Origin: Phycisphaerales bacterium
GTDB taxonomy: Bacteria > Planctomycetota > Phycisphaerae > Phycisphaerales > UBA1924
Reading direction: 5' to 3'
DNA: 5,058 bases
Assembly: GCA_016763115.1 (NCBI GenBank)
Contig: JAESUL010000089.1
Span: 1 to 5,058, forward strand
Shown: one piece after another, positions 1 to 5,058 of the stretch
Layout of the letters: each line of letters starts with the position of its first letter
Position numbering within the stretch: position 1 is the first letter of the stretch
Notes under the pieces: model-generated
What the model was told of the DNA's origin: nothing
What the model saw: the letters and a program-made list of their open reading frames with translations, nothing else
The model's database searches: none
Program-made: the position numbers and the translations under genes

Positions 1-140
1 CCATCGCCGGTATGCTCGCCGCCGCCGAGCAGATGCCCGCCAACGACCGCGCCCGGTTGCTCAAGATGCTCGACCAGATCCGCATCCAGATCGACGATCC
101 GGAGAAAGACGGACCGAGCGACTCGGACATGATGCTCTAG
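1..140 (+). CDS. C-terminal fragment of an unidentified protein
   Basis: An open frame enters from the left edge (first full codon at position 3) and ends in TAG at 138-140, giving 45 visible residues. The third codon positions are almost all G or C, which is a strong sign of real coding sequence and is not shared by the other plus-strand frames. The visible protein is Ala/Met/Leu-rich at first and looks helical (MLAAAEQMPANDRARLLKML). It then becomes acidic and polar and ends DSDMML. There is no motif I recognise, no membrane segment and no cysteine. The pattern would suit the end of a cytosolic helical domain with a short disordered tail, but the family cannot be named. It converges on the minus-strand operon, and the palindrome at 172-265 lies between them. 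Confidence 0.7.
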   Translation, partial: IAGMLAAAEQMPANDRARLLKMLDQIRIQIDDPEKDGPSDSDMML

Positions 141-171
141 ATCGTTTTTGACAGCTCTCAAATTCTATATT

Positions 172-265
172 GGGTGCCACTACTCGCCGTCCCCGGCGCA
201 GTAGTGTCTTTTGTTCGTTGAGTGCGTACAGCACTACTGCGCCCTTCGGGCGAGTAGTGGCACCC
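172..265. repeat. 94-base compound palindrome made of two inverted hairpins (REP/BIME-like)
   Basis: The outer arms 172-188 and 249-265 are a perfect 17-base inverted repeat (GGGTGCCACTACTCGCC on the left). A second perfect 11-base pair of arms lies inside (196-206 with 232-242), around a 25-base T/G-rich loop (207-231). Each half is also a hairpin on its own. On the left, 178-184 pairs with 200-206 and 185-189 with 194-198, leaving C199 bulged. On the right, 232-238 pairs with 253-259 and 240-244 with 248-252, leaving G239 bulged. It can therefore fold as one long hairpin or as two hairpins on a short outer stem. It fills the gap between convergent genes. No T-tract follows it on either strand, so it is not a standard intrinsic terminator. 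No target-site duplication was seen at its edges. Two-unit inverted layouts of this kind are typical of REP/BIME elements spread by RAYT-type transposases; that identity is inferred. Confidence 0.75.
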
Positions 266-295
266 GGACATACGGGTCGTCAGATTCAGCCTTGA

Positions 296-1132
296 TCAGT
301 CGGTTTTTTTCATGATGAACAGGTAGTTGAAACCACGCAGGAAAAAATTCTCTTTTTCCGCAGCCTTGTGCCAGTTGCCCCGCTTGAGCTTCGTGTTGTG
401 GCGCACCACCGAGATAATGTCCACGGGCTCAAAGTACCCACGCAGGATCATGTACAACTCGAACCCGATCGGCATAAACACGCTGCCCTTGGCCCCTTTG
501 TGTTTCTTCCATGAATCAGAAACATAGAGCCCCATGTACCGGTTGGGTTTCATCACGCGGTGCATTTCTGAGATCACGCCGTCCATCGCTTCGTAATACG
601 CATGCCCCTGCATCGCATCATTTCGCTCCATCATTGCCCCGGCGTCGAGCTTGCCGATGCAGTTGGGGTCGTCTGAATAATCAACATGCGTCGAATATGG
701 CGGATCAACAAAGGCAAAGTCCACCGATTCATCATCAACAGGAAGCCCTCGCGCATCGGCCTGAACGATCTCTCTTCGCTGCGGGTTGAGGTCAAAGCCG
801 ATACCCTTCCGCCCCAAGTCCGCGCACACATCGAGCGTGGTGCCCGAGCCGCACATGGGGTCGATGACCAGGTCATTCTCGCGTGTGTACCGCGTGAGCA
901 GTTGCCAGATCACCCAACTCGGCGTTGCCCCGACATAGTCCTTAGACCCCTGCATGTTTCGGCCCGACGCCGAATCGTAATGCTGCGACGGGTACTCCCA
1001 CAGCGTCGTCGTCATCACCCCCATCGGCGGACGCTGTCCGGGGCGCGATCGCTCTTGGGGTCCGCGCCGAGGTTGCCTGGGCGCGTTGGGTTCACGGTCG
1101 ATCCGTTCACGCATTGATCGGTCGTCGTTCAC
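296..1132 (-). CDS. N6/N4-type amino-methyltransferase (DPPY motif), orphan
   Basis: Predicted S-adenosylmethionine-dependent methyltransferase of the N6_N4_Mtase kind (278 residues), probably acting on the exocyclic amino group of adenine or cytosine in DNA. Visible motifs in order: DPMCGSGTT (91-99, SAM-binding motif I), GFDLNP (112-117, acidic residue for the SAM ribose), QADAR (124-128), catalytic DPPY (143-146) and EMHRVMKPNRYMGLYVSD (189-206). This I-before-IV order matches the gamma class, but only about 30 residues follow the last motif, so there is no normal target-recognition domain. Residues 1-40 are rich in Arg and Pro and look disordered. The GTG start overlaps the upstream stop (GTGA) and has GAGG seven bases before it inside the upstream gene; ATG at 1114 is an alternative. 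No restriction enzyme lies nearby. An RNA target, as for Trm11-like enzymes, cannot be excluded. The class is fairly sure; the target is unknown. Confidence 0.85.
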   Translation of the reverse strand: MNDDRSMRERIDREPNAPRQPRRGPQERSRPGQRPPMGVMTTTLWEYPSQHYDSASGRNMQGSKDYVGATPSWVIWQLLTRYTRENDLVIDPMCGSGTTLDVCADLGRKGIGFDLNPQRREIVQADARGLPVDDESVDFAFVDPPYSTHVDYSDDPNCIGKLDAGAMMERNDAMQGHAYYEAMDGVISEMHRVMKPNRYMGLYVSDSWKKHKGAKGSVFMPIGFELYMILRGYFEPVDIISVVRHNTKLKRGNWHKAAEKENFFLRGFNYLFIMKKTD

Positions 1133-2199
1133 CCCAGCGCCTCGATGATCTTCTTCTTGGTGGTCGCGAGGTCAGCGCGAACGCGGGCACCCGAGGCACG
1201 GGCGTGCCCGCCGCCGCCGAGGATGTTGCAGACCGCGTTGACATCAATCGGGTCTTTGCCTTCCCACGCCGAGGGCTTGGACCGCATACTGATTTTGGTC
1301 AGCACGCCCTCCGCGTCGTGGTGCTCGGTCAGCATTGCGATCACACGGATCGACGCGACCGATTGAGGCAAATCAACAAACCCGCCCGAATCTCCCGGCG
1401 CTGCCCCGGTGTCCTTGAAATCCTGGTCCGTCAATGACATCAACGCGAGGTTCTTTTCGTGGATGACTTCGAGCGACGCGAGCGCCTTGGCCATCAGTTT
1501 CAATCGGCTCGCACGGTCGCGCTGGTACAGCATCGCGAACAACGCCGAATGGTCCACACCCGTTTCGAGCAGATCACCCGCCAGGCGCATAACCTCAGGC
1601 GTCACGCTCGAATGCTTGAACCATCCGGTATCCGTCGCCAGTCCAACATACAAGGGCGTCGCGAGCTCGACCGGAAGTTCACTCGGCGAACCAAGCCCGA
1701 GCAACGCGACGCAGATATCCGCTGCCGGCTGGACCACCGCCGCGGCATCGGTACAGATCAACCGTCGCGATGCGATCTCCGCATTACCCTGCAAATGATG
1801 GTCAACGATCACCGTGCGATCGAGCCTCGGCTCAAGAAACGCACGATACGGATCAAGCTGTGTCCAAGCCCCGGTGTTGGTAATCAGCACGCCCTGTGGA
1901 TCGAATACGCCCGGATTCATCTCGCCGGTTTCCGCGTGGCGGATCTTGGTATTGCCGATAAGTTTCTTTGCCCACGACGGCATCGGACCGGCGTACCAGC
2001 ACTCGGCCGCCGAGACCGCGCCGGTTGTGCCCTTCTTCAGATTGATCGCCCGCGCGAGCGCGAGCGTCGAGCCCAGCGCGTCGCCATCGGGCTTGGCGTG
2101 GGTGAGCAGCGCGATGGTCTCGGTCTGGTCGATCCAGTCCGCGATTGCTTGAGGCGTGGTATTGGTCGTCCATTGATTCATGAGTGTCTCTGGTGTCAT
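1129..2199 (-). CDS. nrnA: DHH/DHHA1 phosphoesterase, NrnA-type (nanoRNase / pAp phosphatase-like)
   Basis: DHH-superfamily phosphoesterase of 356 residues. Family members hydrolyse short RNA oligomers, 3'-phosphoadenosine 5'-phosphate or cyclic dinucleotides with Mn2+ in the cytosol. Visible motifs: HAKPDGDALGS (34-44, metal motif I), TNTGAW (107-112, at the place of the usual DT-containing motif II), VDHH (132-135), TDTGW (189-193, motif IV) and the DHHA1 substrate loop GGGGHARASG (328-337). Motif II has Asn108 (codon AAC) where the family has a metal-binding Asp, so activity or metal preference may differ. There is no PAS, GGDEF or membrane part, so it is not a GdpP-type protein. The open frame runs on to 2337, but that extension lies inside ribF and has unrelated sequence. 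ATG at 2199, 13 bases after the ribF stop, is preferred, although no Shine-Dalgarno site precedes it. ATG at 2181 (350 residues) is possible. The symbol reflects family type; the substrate is not shown. Confidence 0.88.
   Translation of the reverse strand: MTPETLMNQWTTNTTPQAIADWIDQTETIALLTHAKPDGDALGSTLALARAINLKKGTTGAVSAAECWYAGPMPSWAKKLIGNTKIRHAETGEMNPGVFDPQGVLITNTGAWTQLDPYRAFLEPRLDRTVIVDHHLQGNAEIASRRLICTDAAAVVQPAADICVALLGLGSPSELPVELATPLYVGLATDTGWFKHSSVTPEVMRLAGDLLETGVDHSALFAMLYQRDRASRLKLMAKALASLEVIHEKNLALMSLTDQDFKDTGAAPGDSGGFVDLPQSVASIRVIAMLTEHHDAEGVLTKISMRSKPSAWEGKDPIDVNAVCNILGGGGHARASGARVRADLATTKKKIIEALG
1140..1143 (-). promoter_or_regulatory. Ribosome binding site (GAGG) for the methyltransferase
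   Basis: On the minus strand GAGG lies seven bases before the GTG start at 1132, inside the last codons of the DHH phosphoesterase gene. Together with the GTGA stop/start overlap this favours translational coupling and the GTG start over the in-frame ATG at 1114. Confidence 0.55.
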
Positions 2200-2212
2200 C
2201 GGTGTATGGTAT

Positions 2213-3172
2213 CTAATTTGTTGCGGTTGCGTCTGCCGTTGCGGGGAGAAATCGTTGGACAATCGTGCAGATTTTCCCGACATCACGCCCGAGTTGCTCT
2301 TTGAGCGTGTCGATCGAGCCAAACTTGATCTCGTCACGCACCCACGCCATCAGTCTGATCGTGCAGTCCCACCCGTATTCATCCGAGCCCCTCGGCGGCA
2401 CCCAGACCGATGAATCCGCGTTCAACAGGTGCGCCTCGGCACGCCGGTTCAAGCCTTGCACGGTTGGTCGCGTACCAACATTGATTGCCGCGATGCACTC
2501 TTCGCCCGTGGGCAGCACCGCCACCCCCGCGTAGACCCCGTCGCAGGGGAGCATTGTTTCGGTCCGCAGATTGGCGGTCGGGAACCCGATGGTCCGCCCG
2601 AGTTGATCGCCACGAACAACGACGCCGCGGATTTCGTGCATCCGCCCGAGCAAGAACCCGGCATCGCGGACCCGCCCGTGGGCGAGCATCCACCGGATCA
2701 TGGTTGACGAAACAACCAGGTCGCTCTGATCGCTGATGCTGGTCCGGAGCGGTGCGACCACCTCGACACCGACGCCTTGGATGGCGCACAGTTCTTTGAG
2801 TTCGACCACGCCTCCCGTTCTTCGTGCGCCGAACCGGAAGTCCGCTCCTTCGACGATCACCGTGGGCTGGTGTTGATCGATCATCAGATCTACAAACCCG
2901 CTCGGCGACATCGCGAGCAGCCCCGGCGACGGGTCAAGCACCACCACCTCATCAACACCCGCGATGGTGAGTCGATTGATACGGGCCGAGATCGGTTCGA
3001 TCTCGATCGGAGCGCGCTCGGGGTTGAGATGGACCATCGGGTGCGGGGAAAAAACCGCCGCGACCACTCGACCGCCTGGCCCCACCGCTTGGCGGGCGTG
3101 GGCGATGATCGCCTGGTGCCCGATATGGACGCCATCGAAGTTGCCGATTGTCAGGGCTGTTGGTTGATTCAC
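2213..3172 (-). CDS. ribF: Bifunctional riboflavin kinase / FAD synthetase
   Basis: Cytosolic two-domain enzyme (319 residues, normal length) that converts riboflavin plus ATP to FMN and then FMN plus ATP to FAD. The N-terminal adenylyltransferase domain shows GNFDGVHIGHQ (10-20, the nucleotidyl-transferase HIGH-type motif), FSPHP (41-45), GADFRFG (109-115) and SSTMIR (155-160). The C-terminal kinase domain shows GDQLGRTIGFPTANL (188-202, with the PTAN signature), DGVYAG (211-216), NVGTRPT (231-237) and Glu246, the likely general base in AEAHLL. After that Glu the usual LDF...LYG stretch is replaced by a longer segment (about 251-268) ending in EYG, a local oddity that leaves the signature residues intact. 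The start is GTG at 3172. It puts the first motif ten residues in, as in relatives, and no other start fits. No Shine-Dalgarno site is visible in the 17-base gap after the thioredoxin-like gene. No FMN riboswitch was seen. Confidence 0.96.
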   Translation of the reverse strand: MNQPTALTIGNFDGVHIGHQAIIAHARQAVGPGGRVVAAVFSPHPMVHLNPERAPIEIEPISARINRLTIAGVDEVVVLDPSPGLLAMSPSGFVDLMIDQHQPTVIVEGADFRFGARRTGGVVELKELCAIQGVGVEVVAPLRTSISDQSDLVVSSTMIRWMLAHGRVRDAGFLLGRMHEIRGVVVRGDQLGRTIGFPTANLRTETMLPCDGVYAGVAVLPTGEECIAAINVGTRPTVQGLNRRAEAHLLNADSSVWVPPRGSDEYGWDCTIRLMAWVRDEIKFGSIDTLKEQLGRDVGKICTIVQRFLPATADATATN

Positions 3173-3189
3173 AAGGAAGGGTAGATCGT

Positions 3190-3618
3190 TTACCCGCCTG
3201 TGGCGAGGGCTTTTTTGAGCACAGCGAGGTATTTACGCGCTGGTTTACCACCCACGATCGACGCACTGACCTCGCCGTCTTTGATCACCAGCGCTGTCGG
3301 GTACGAAGACACCGGGAGATTCTGGATTTCGGCGCCGTTCGTGTCGGCTTCGAGGTAGACCGGGATGGTCTGGGTGGAGATCAACTCGACCACGCTCGGA
3401 TCCAACAGGGCACCGCGTTTGAGGGTCTGGCACGGGGCACACCAGTCGGCGGTGACAAGGACAAAGATCGGCTTGCCGCTCTGGGCGGATTGAATCTGGG
3501 CATCGGCGAGCGTAATCTGGGCATCAAACACCCCCGGCGTCGGGGCGGGCTTGCGGAGCATCATGAACGCGAGGTACCCAACAAACACAAGAATGATAAG
3601 AACTGTGGACCACTTCAT
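3190..3618 (-). CDS. Membrane-anchored thioredoxin-like protein
   Basis: Small protein of 142 residues with an N-terminal hydrophobic segment (about residues 4-21, with one Lys before it and Arg-Lys after it) that should act as an uncleaved signal anchor, followed by a Pro-rich linker and one thioredoxin fold. The redox motif WCAPC is at 59-63, preceded by a beta strand (PIFVLVTAD). The cis-proline is at SYPT (105-108), followed by the usual strand, turn and Gly-Gly (KDG 113-115, GG 123-124). Both active-site cysteines are present, so disulfide reduction, oxidation or relay is plausible. With this N-terminus the domain would face the periplasmic side. An in-frame ATG lies at 3639, but ATG at 3618 has an excellent GGAGGT five bases upstream and puts the hydrophobic segment at the N-terminus. 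Its partner is unknown. Thioredoxin-like proteins of the TlpA, DsbD-terminal or thioredoxin_7 types all look similar at this size, so no symbol is given. Confidence 0.88.
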   Translation of the reverse strand: MKWSTVLIILVFVGYLAFMMLRKPAPTPGVFDAQITLADAQIQSAQSGKPIFVLVTADWCAPCQTLKRGALLDPSVVELISTQTIPVYLEADTNGAEIQNLPVSSYPTALVIKDGEVSASIVGGKPARKYLAVLKKALATGG

Positions 3619-3623
3619 GAGAA

Positions 3624-3629
3624 ACCTCC
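3624..3629 (-). promoter_or_regulatory. Strong Shine-Dalgarno site (GGAGGT) deciding the thioredoxin-like start
   Basis: On the minus strand GGAGGT lies five bases before ATG 3618. It is the clearest ribosome binding site in the window. It falls within the frame of the longer alternative starting at 3639, which argues that the longer start is not used. Confidence 0.7.
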
Positions 3630-3667
3630 GCACGATCAACCCCGCCTGACGGGTCTCTATTCCCCGT

Positions 3668-4645
3668 TCAACGGGAAAACGAGCCCATCAAAGGCTCGAC
3701 AAGATCCTGGATCGTCACAATCCCCATATCTTGTCCATCAACAACCACCACCCCCACCGGCACCCCCGCTCCATTGAGCTCTTCAAGCCCCCGGCGGACC
3801 GACGACGAACCATCAATCCGCACCGGCTCGACCATCCGATCACGCACCGATTCATCACCCCCGCTATGAAGATCAAGGACCGAGACCATCCCGATAATCG
3901 TTCGGCTCTTGTCTCGTACCGGCGCCCACCGCCCACGCCCGCCGACGAGTTTCTTGGCTGCGTGACTCGCCGACCAATCGTGGTCGACGGTTCGTGCGTC
4001 TTGAAGCTCGGACATGCGTTGGCGTACTGTTGAATGCTCAAAGACCAAAGCCCGATCGATCATCGTGACCTGCTCGTCGCTCAGATCCTTGGCACCGTAC
4101 TTGAGAAGCTCGGCCATCTGCTCACGCCCGGATCGAACCGCGTTCTTGGGATCAACCCCGATCAAGCCCGCGACTGATCTCGCAATCCACAACAGCATCG
4201 GCAGCACCAACGCTGCGGTCAATGTCACCCGTGCAAAGACCAGCACGCCCCAGAGCTTGGGCATCATCCGATCAGCATTCCCGCGGAAGACCTCTTTGGG
4301 GATCGCCTCGCAGAGCACCAGGATCACAGGCGTTAAAATCGCCGCTTGGAACACAATGATCCAGACATCGCCCAGCCCCCGCATGCTCAGCAATGCGGTA
4401 ATCGCCAGCGTGGCGAGGTAGTTGAACATATTGTTGAAGATCAACAGCGAGGTCAACACCCGGGCCGGCTGATCGAGCTCGTTGCGGAGTTTGGAAATCG
4501 CTTGGACATGGGAACCGATCCGCGATCGCACCTGAAGCCGAACCCGGTTGATCGAATACATTCCGACCTCGAGCCCCGAGCACAACGCCGAGCCCGCAAG
4601 CCCAATCCCCACAAACACCCACCAGAGAACAAGGATCCCGGTCAT
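3668..4645 (-). CDS. CNNM (DUF21)-type membrane protein with CBS pair, lacking CorC_HlyC domain
   Basis: Integral inner-membrane protein of 325 residues from the CNNM/HlyC-CorC family, whose members are linked to Mg2+ or other divalent-cation export or homeostasis. The DUF21 membrane part has hydrophobic segments near 4-24, 63-86, 94-112 and 131-163, with family motifs SGLEVGMYSINRVRL (23-37), NNMFN (71-75) and CEAIPKEVF (112-120, with the conserved Glu and Pro-Lys). A cytosolic helix-rich linker leads to two CBS repeats (about 203-258 and 266-322); the second ends in the typical GIVTIQDLVEPLMG. These repeats usually bind adenosine nucleotides. The protein stops right after the second CBS repeat, so the C-terminal CorC_HlyC domain of full-length family members is absent. 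The ATG start overlaps the stop of the preceding CNNM gene (ATGA), with a GGGGG run a few bases upstream, so the two are probably coupled and may form a heteromeric complex. The ion carried is not shown. Confidence 0.9.
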   Translation of the reverse strand: MTGILVLWWVFVGIGLAGSALCSGLEVGMYSINRVRLQVRSRIGSHVQAISKLRNELDQPARVLTSLLIFNNMFNYLATLAITALLSMRGLGDVWIIVFQAAILTPVILVLCEAIPKEVFRGNADRMMPKLWGVLVFARVTLTAALVLPMLLWIARSVAGLIGVDPKNAVRSGREQMAELLKYGAKDLSDEQVTMIDRALVFEHSTVRQRMSELQDARTVDHDWSASHAAKKLVGGRGRWAPVRDKSRTIIGMVSVLDLHSGGDESVRDRMVEPVRIDGSSSVRRGLEELNGAGVPVGVVVVDGQDMGIVTIQDLVEPLMGSFSR

Positions 4646-5058
4646 ACCGCACCCCCGTCCGTGCTTGTTTCATTCTCGACATCATCGATGCCATCAACAG
4701 AATCAATGAAGACTTCAACCGTGTGGACCGATCGCCCGTGCATCTGGGCCACCTTCAGGGTCGCGCCACCAAAGCGCACCGCATCGCCTTTGTGCGGCAC
4801 CCGCCCAAGCAGCACCATCACCAACCCACCGATTGTATTGGCACGCTTGGTGTGGATGAACCGCGCATCATCAGGGAGGTAGGCAACCCAGTCACGAATC
4901 CCGAGCCGACCGGGGACCAGCCAACGCCCATCGGCAATCGTCTCCACCGTCTGGGCGGGGTCCACATCTGGCTCGGCGTACCCCTTGAGCAGTTCATCAA
5001 CCACATCAGTCAGGCTCACCAGCCCCGATACCCCCCCGTGCTCATCGACGCAGACCGC
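4642..5058 (-). CDS. CNNM/HlyC-CorC family protein, C-terminal part (CBS end plus CorC_HlyC domain)
   Basis: Partial gene running off the right edge; 138 residues and the stop (TGA, 4642-4644) are visible. The frame is open to the edge. Its first residues (CVDEHGGVSGLVSLTDVVDE) are the classic end of a second CBS repeat, so the in-frame GTG at 5019 is an internal Val codon and not a start. A CorC_HlyC (transporter-associated) domain follows: DGRWLVPGRLGIRDW at visible residues 43-57 and TIGGLVMVLLGRVPHKGD at 75-92, then a short strand-rich end (VEVFID) and an acidic tail (DGIDDVENETSTDGG). The missing upstream part should hold the first CBS repeat and a DUF21 membrane domain. It is the first gene of the CNNM pair and overlaps the second by four bases. 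Family membership is secure; the transported ion is unknown. Confidence 0.9.
   Translation of the reverse strand, partial: AVCVDEHGGVSGLVSLTDVVDELLKGYAEPDVDPAQTVETIADGRWLVPGRLGIRDWVAYLPDDARFIHTKRANTIGGLVMVLLGRVPHKGDAVRFGGATLKVAQMHGRSVHTVEVFIDSVDGIDDVENETSTDGGAV

Noticed and set aside
148..171. TTGACA (148-153) followed by TATATT (166-171) just before the palindrome, looking like a sigma-70 promoter
   Set aside because: The spacer is only 12 bases against the usual 16-18. It lies in a short AT-rich patch, and no gene starts downstream on the plus strand.
303..309. Run of seven A (minus strand) six codons before the methyltransferase stop, a possible slippage site
   Set aside because: The run encodes an ordinary Lys-Lys near the C-terminus, and no meaningful extension or stimulatory structure was seen.
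1459..2304. Long plus-strand open frame (281 codons) opposite the DHH phosphoesterase
   Set aside because: The predicted protein is Arg/His-rich with no domain, and it is the complement of a gene with clear conserved motifs.
2200..2337. N-terminal extension of the DHH phosphoesterase to the first start at 2337
   Set aside because: It would overlap the end of ribF by 125 bases, is Ser/Arg/Gln-rich and has no family similarity. ATG at 2199 fits the family length.
3641..3675. Two small hairpins of the form CCCG-N5-CGGG (3641-3653 and 3663-3675) between the CNNM and thioredoxin-like genes, a possible attenuator
   Set aside because: The stems are only 4-6 base pairs, the second overlaps the stop codon, and no T-run follows on the minus strand.
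3148..3777. Plus-strand open frame (209 codons) across the thioredoxin-like gene
   Set aside because: It spans three well-supported minus-strand genes and their gaps. Its low-complexity Pro-rich end comes from the complement of Gly/Val codons.
1045..4529. Two GCGATCGC octamers resembling the cyanobacterial HIP1 repeat
   Set aside because: Only two copies in 5 kb, which is expected if GATC and CGATCG are generally frequent; there is no other sign of a cyanobacterium.
4642..5019. A complete small gene starting at GTG 5019
   Set aside because: The frame stays open to the window edge and the residues before it complete a CBS signature (VDEHGGVSGLV), so this is the end of a larger gene.

Overview
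The window reads as chromosomal DNA from a high-GC bacterium, most likely a planctomycete, perhaps of the Phycisphaerae. This is an inference. It rests on the style of the DHH phosphoesterase (a TxxAWxQL stretch around its second metal motif), on weak or absent Shine-Dalgarno sites before several genes, and on an intergenic palindrome with GGTGCCAC/GTGGCACC ends that, from memory, resembles small repeats common in planctomycete genomes. No phage, plasmid, CRISPR, tRNA or rRNA sequence was seen.

Layout: the left edge (1-140) holds the C-terminal end of a plus-strand gene that I cannot identify. A short non-coding gap (141-295) follows and is dominated by a 94-base palindrome (172-265) made of two inverted hairpins. 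All the rest (296-5058) is one closely packed minus-strand gene string. In order of transcription, right to left, it holds: the C-terminal end of a CNNM/HlyC-CorC transporter-like protein (enters from the right edge, ends at 4642); a second CNNM-type membrane protein with CBS domains but no CorC_HlyC domain (3668-4645, ATGA overlap); a small membrane-anchored thioredoxin-like protein (3190-3618, after a 49-base gap); the bifunctional riboflavin kinase/FAD synthetase RibF (2213-3172, 17-base gap); a DHH/DHHA1 phosphoesterase of the NrnA type (1129-2199, 13-base gap); and a compact amino-methyltransferase with a DPPY motif (296-1132, GTGA overlap).

The 4-base overlaps and short gaps suggest a single operon. 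Its members cover divalent-cation transport (the CNNM pair), thiol redox chemistry at the membrane, flavin cofactor synthesis, turnover of nanoRNA or pAp-like small nucleotides, and nucleic-acid methylation. RibF and NrnA also sit near each other in many bacteria, in the infB-rbfA-nrnA-truB-ribF cluster. Here they occur without rbfA or truB and in the opposite order, next to genes from other processes.

Points most worth a second look are the double-hairpin palindrome, an Asp-to-Asn change at a metal-ligand position in the DHH protein, the methyltransferase without a recognisable target-recognition domain, the unequal CNNM pair, and a roughly three- to four-fold excess of GATC over its base-composition expectation. 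I found no wholly new system. These are modest leads in an otherwise housekeeping-like region.
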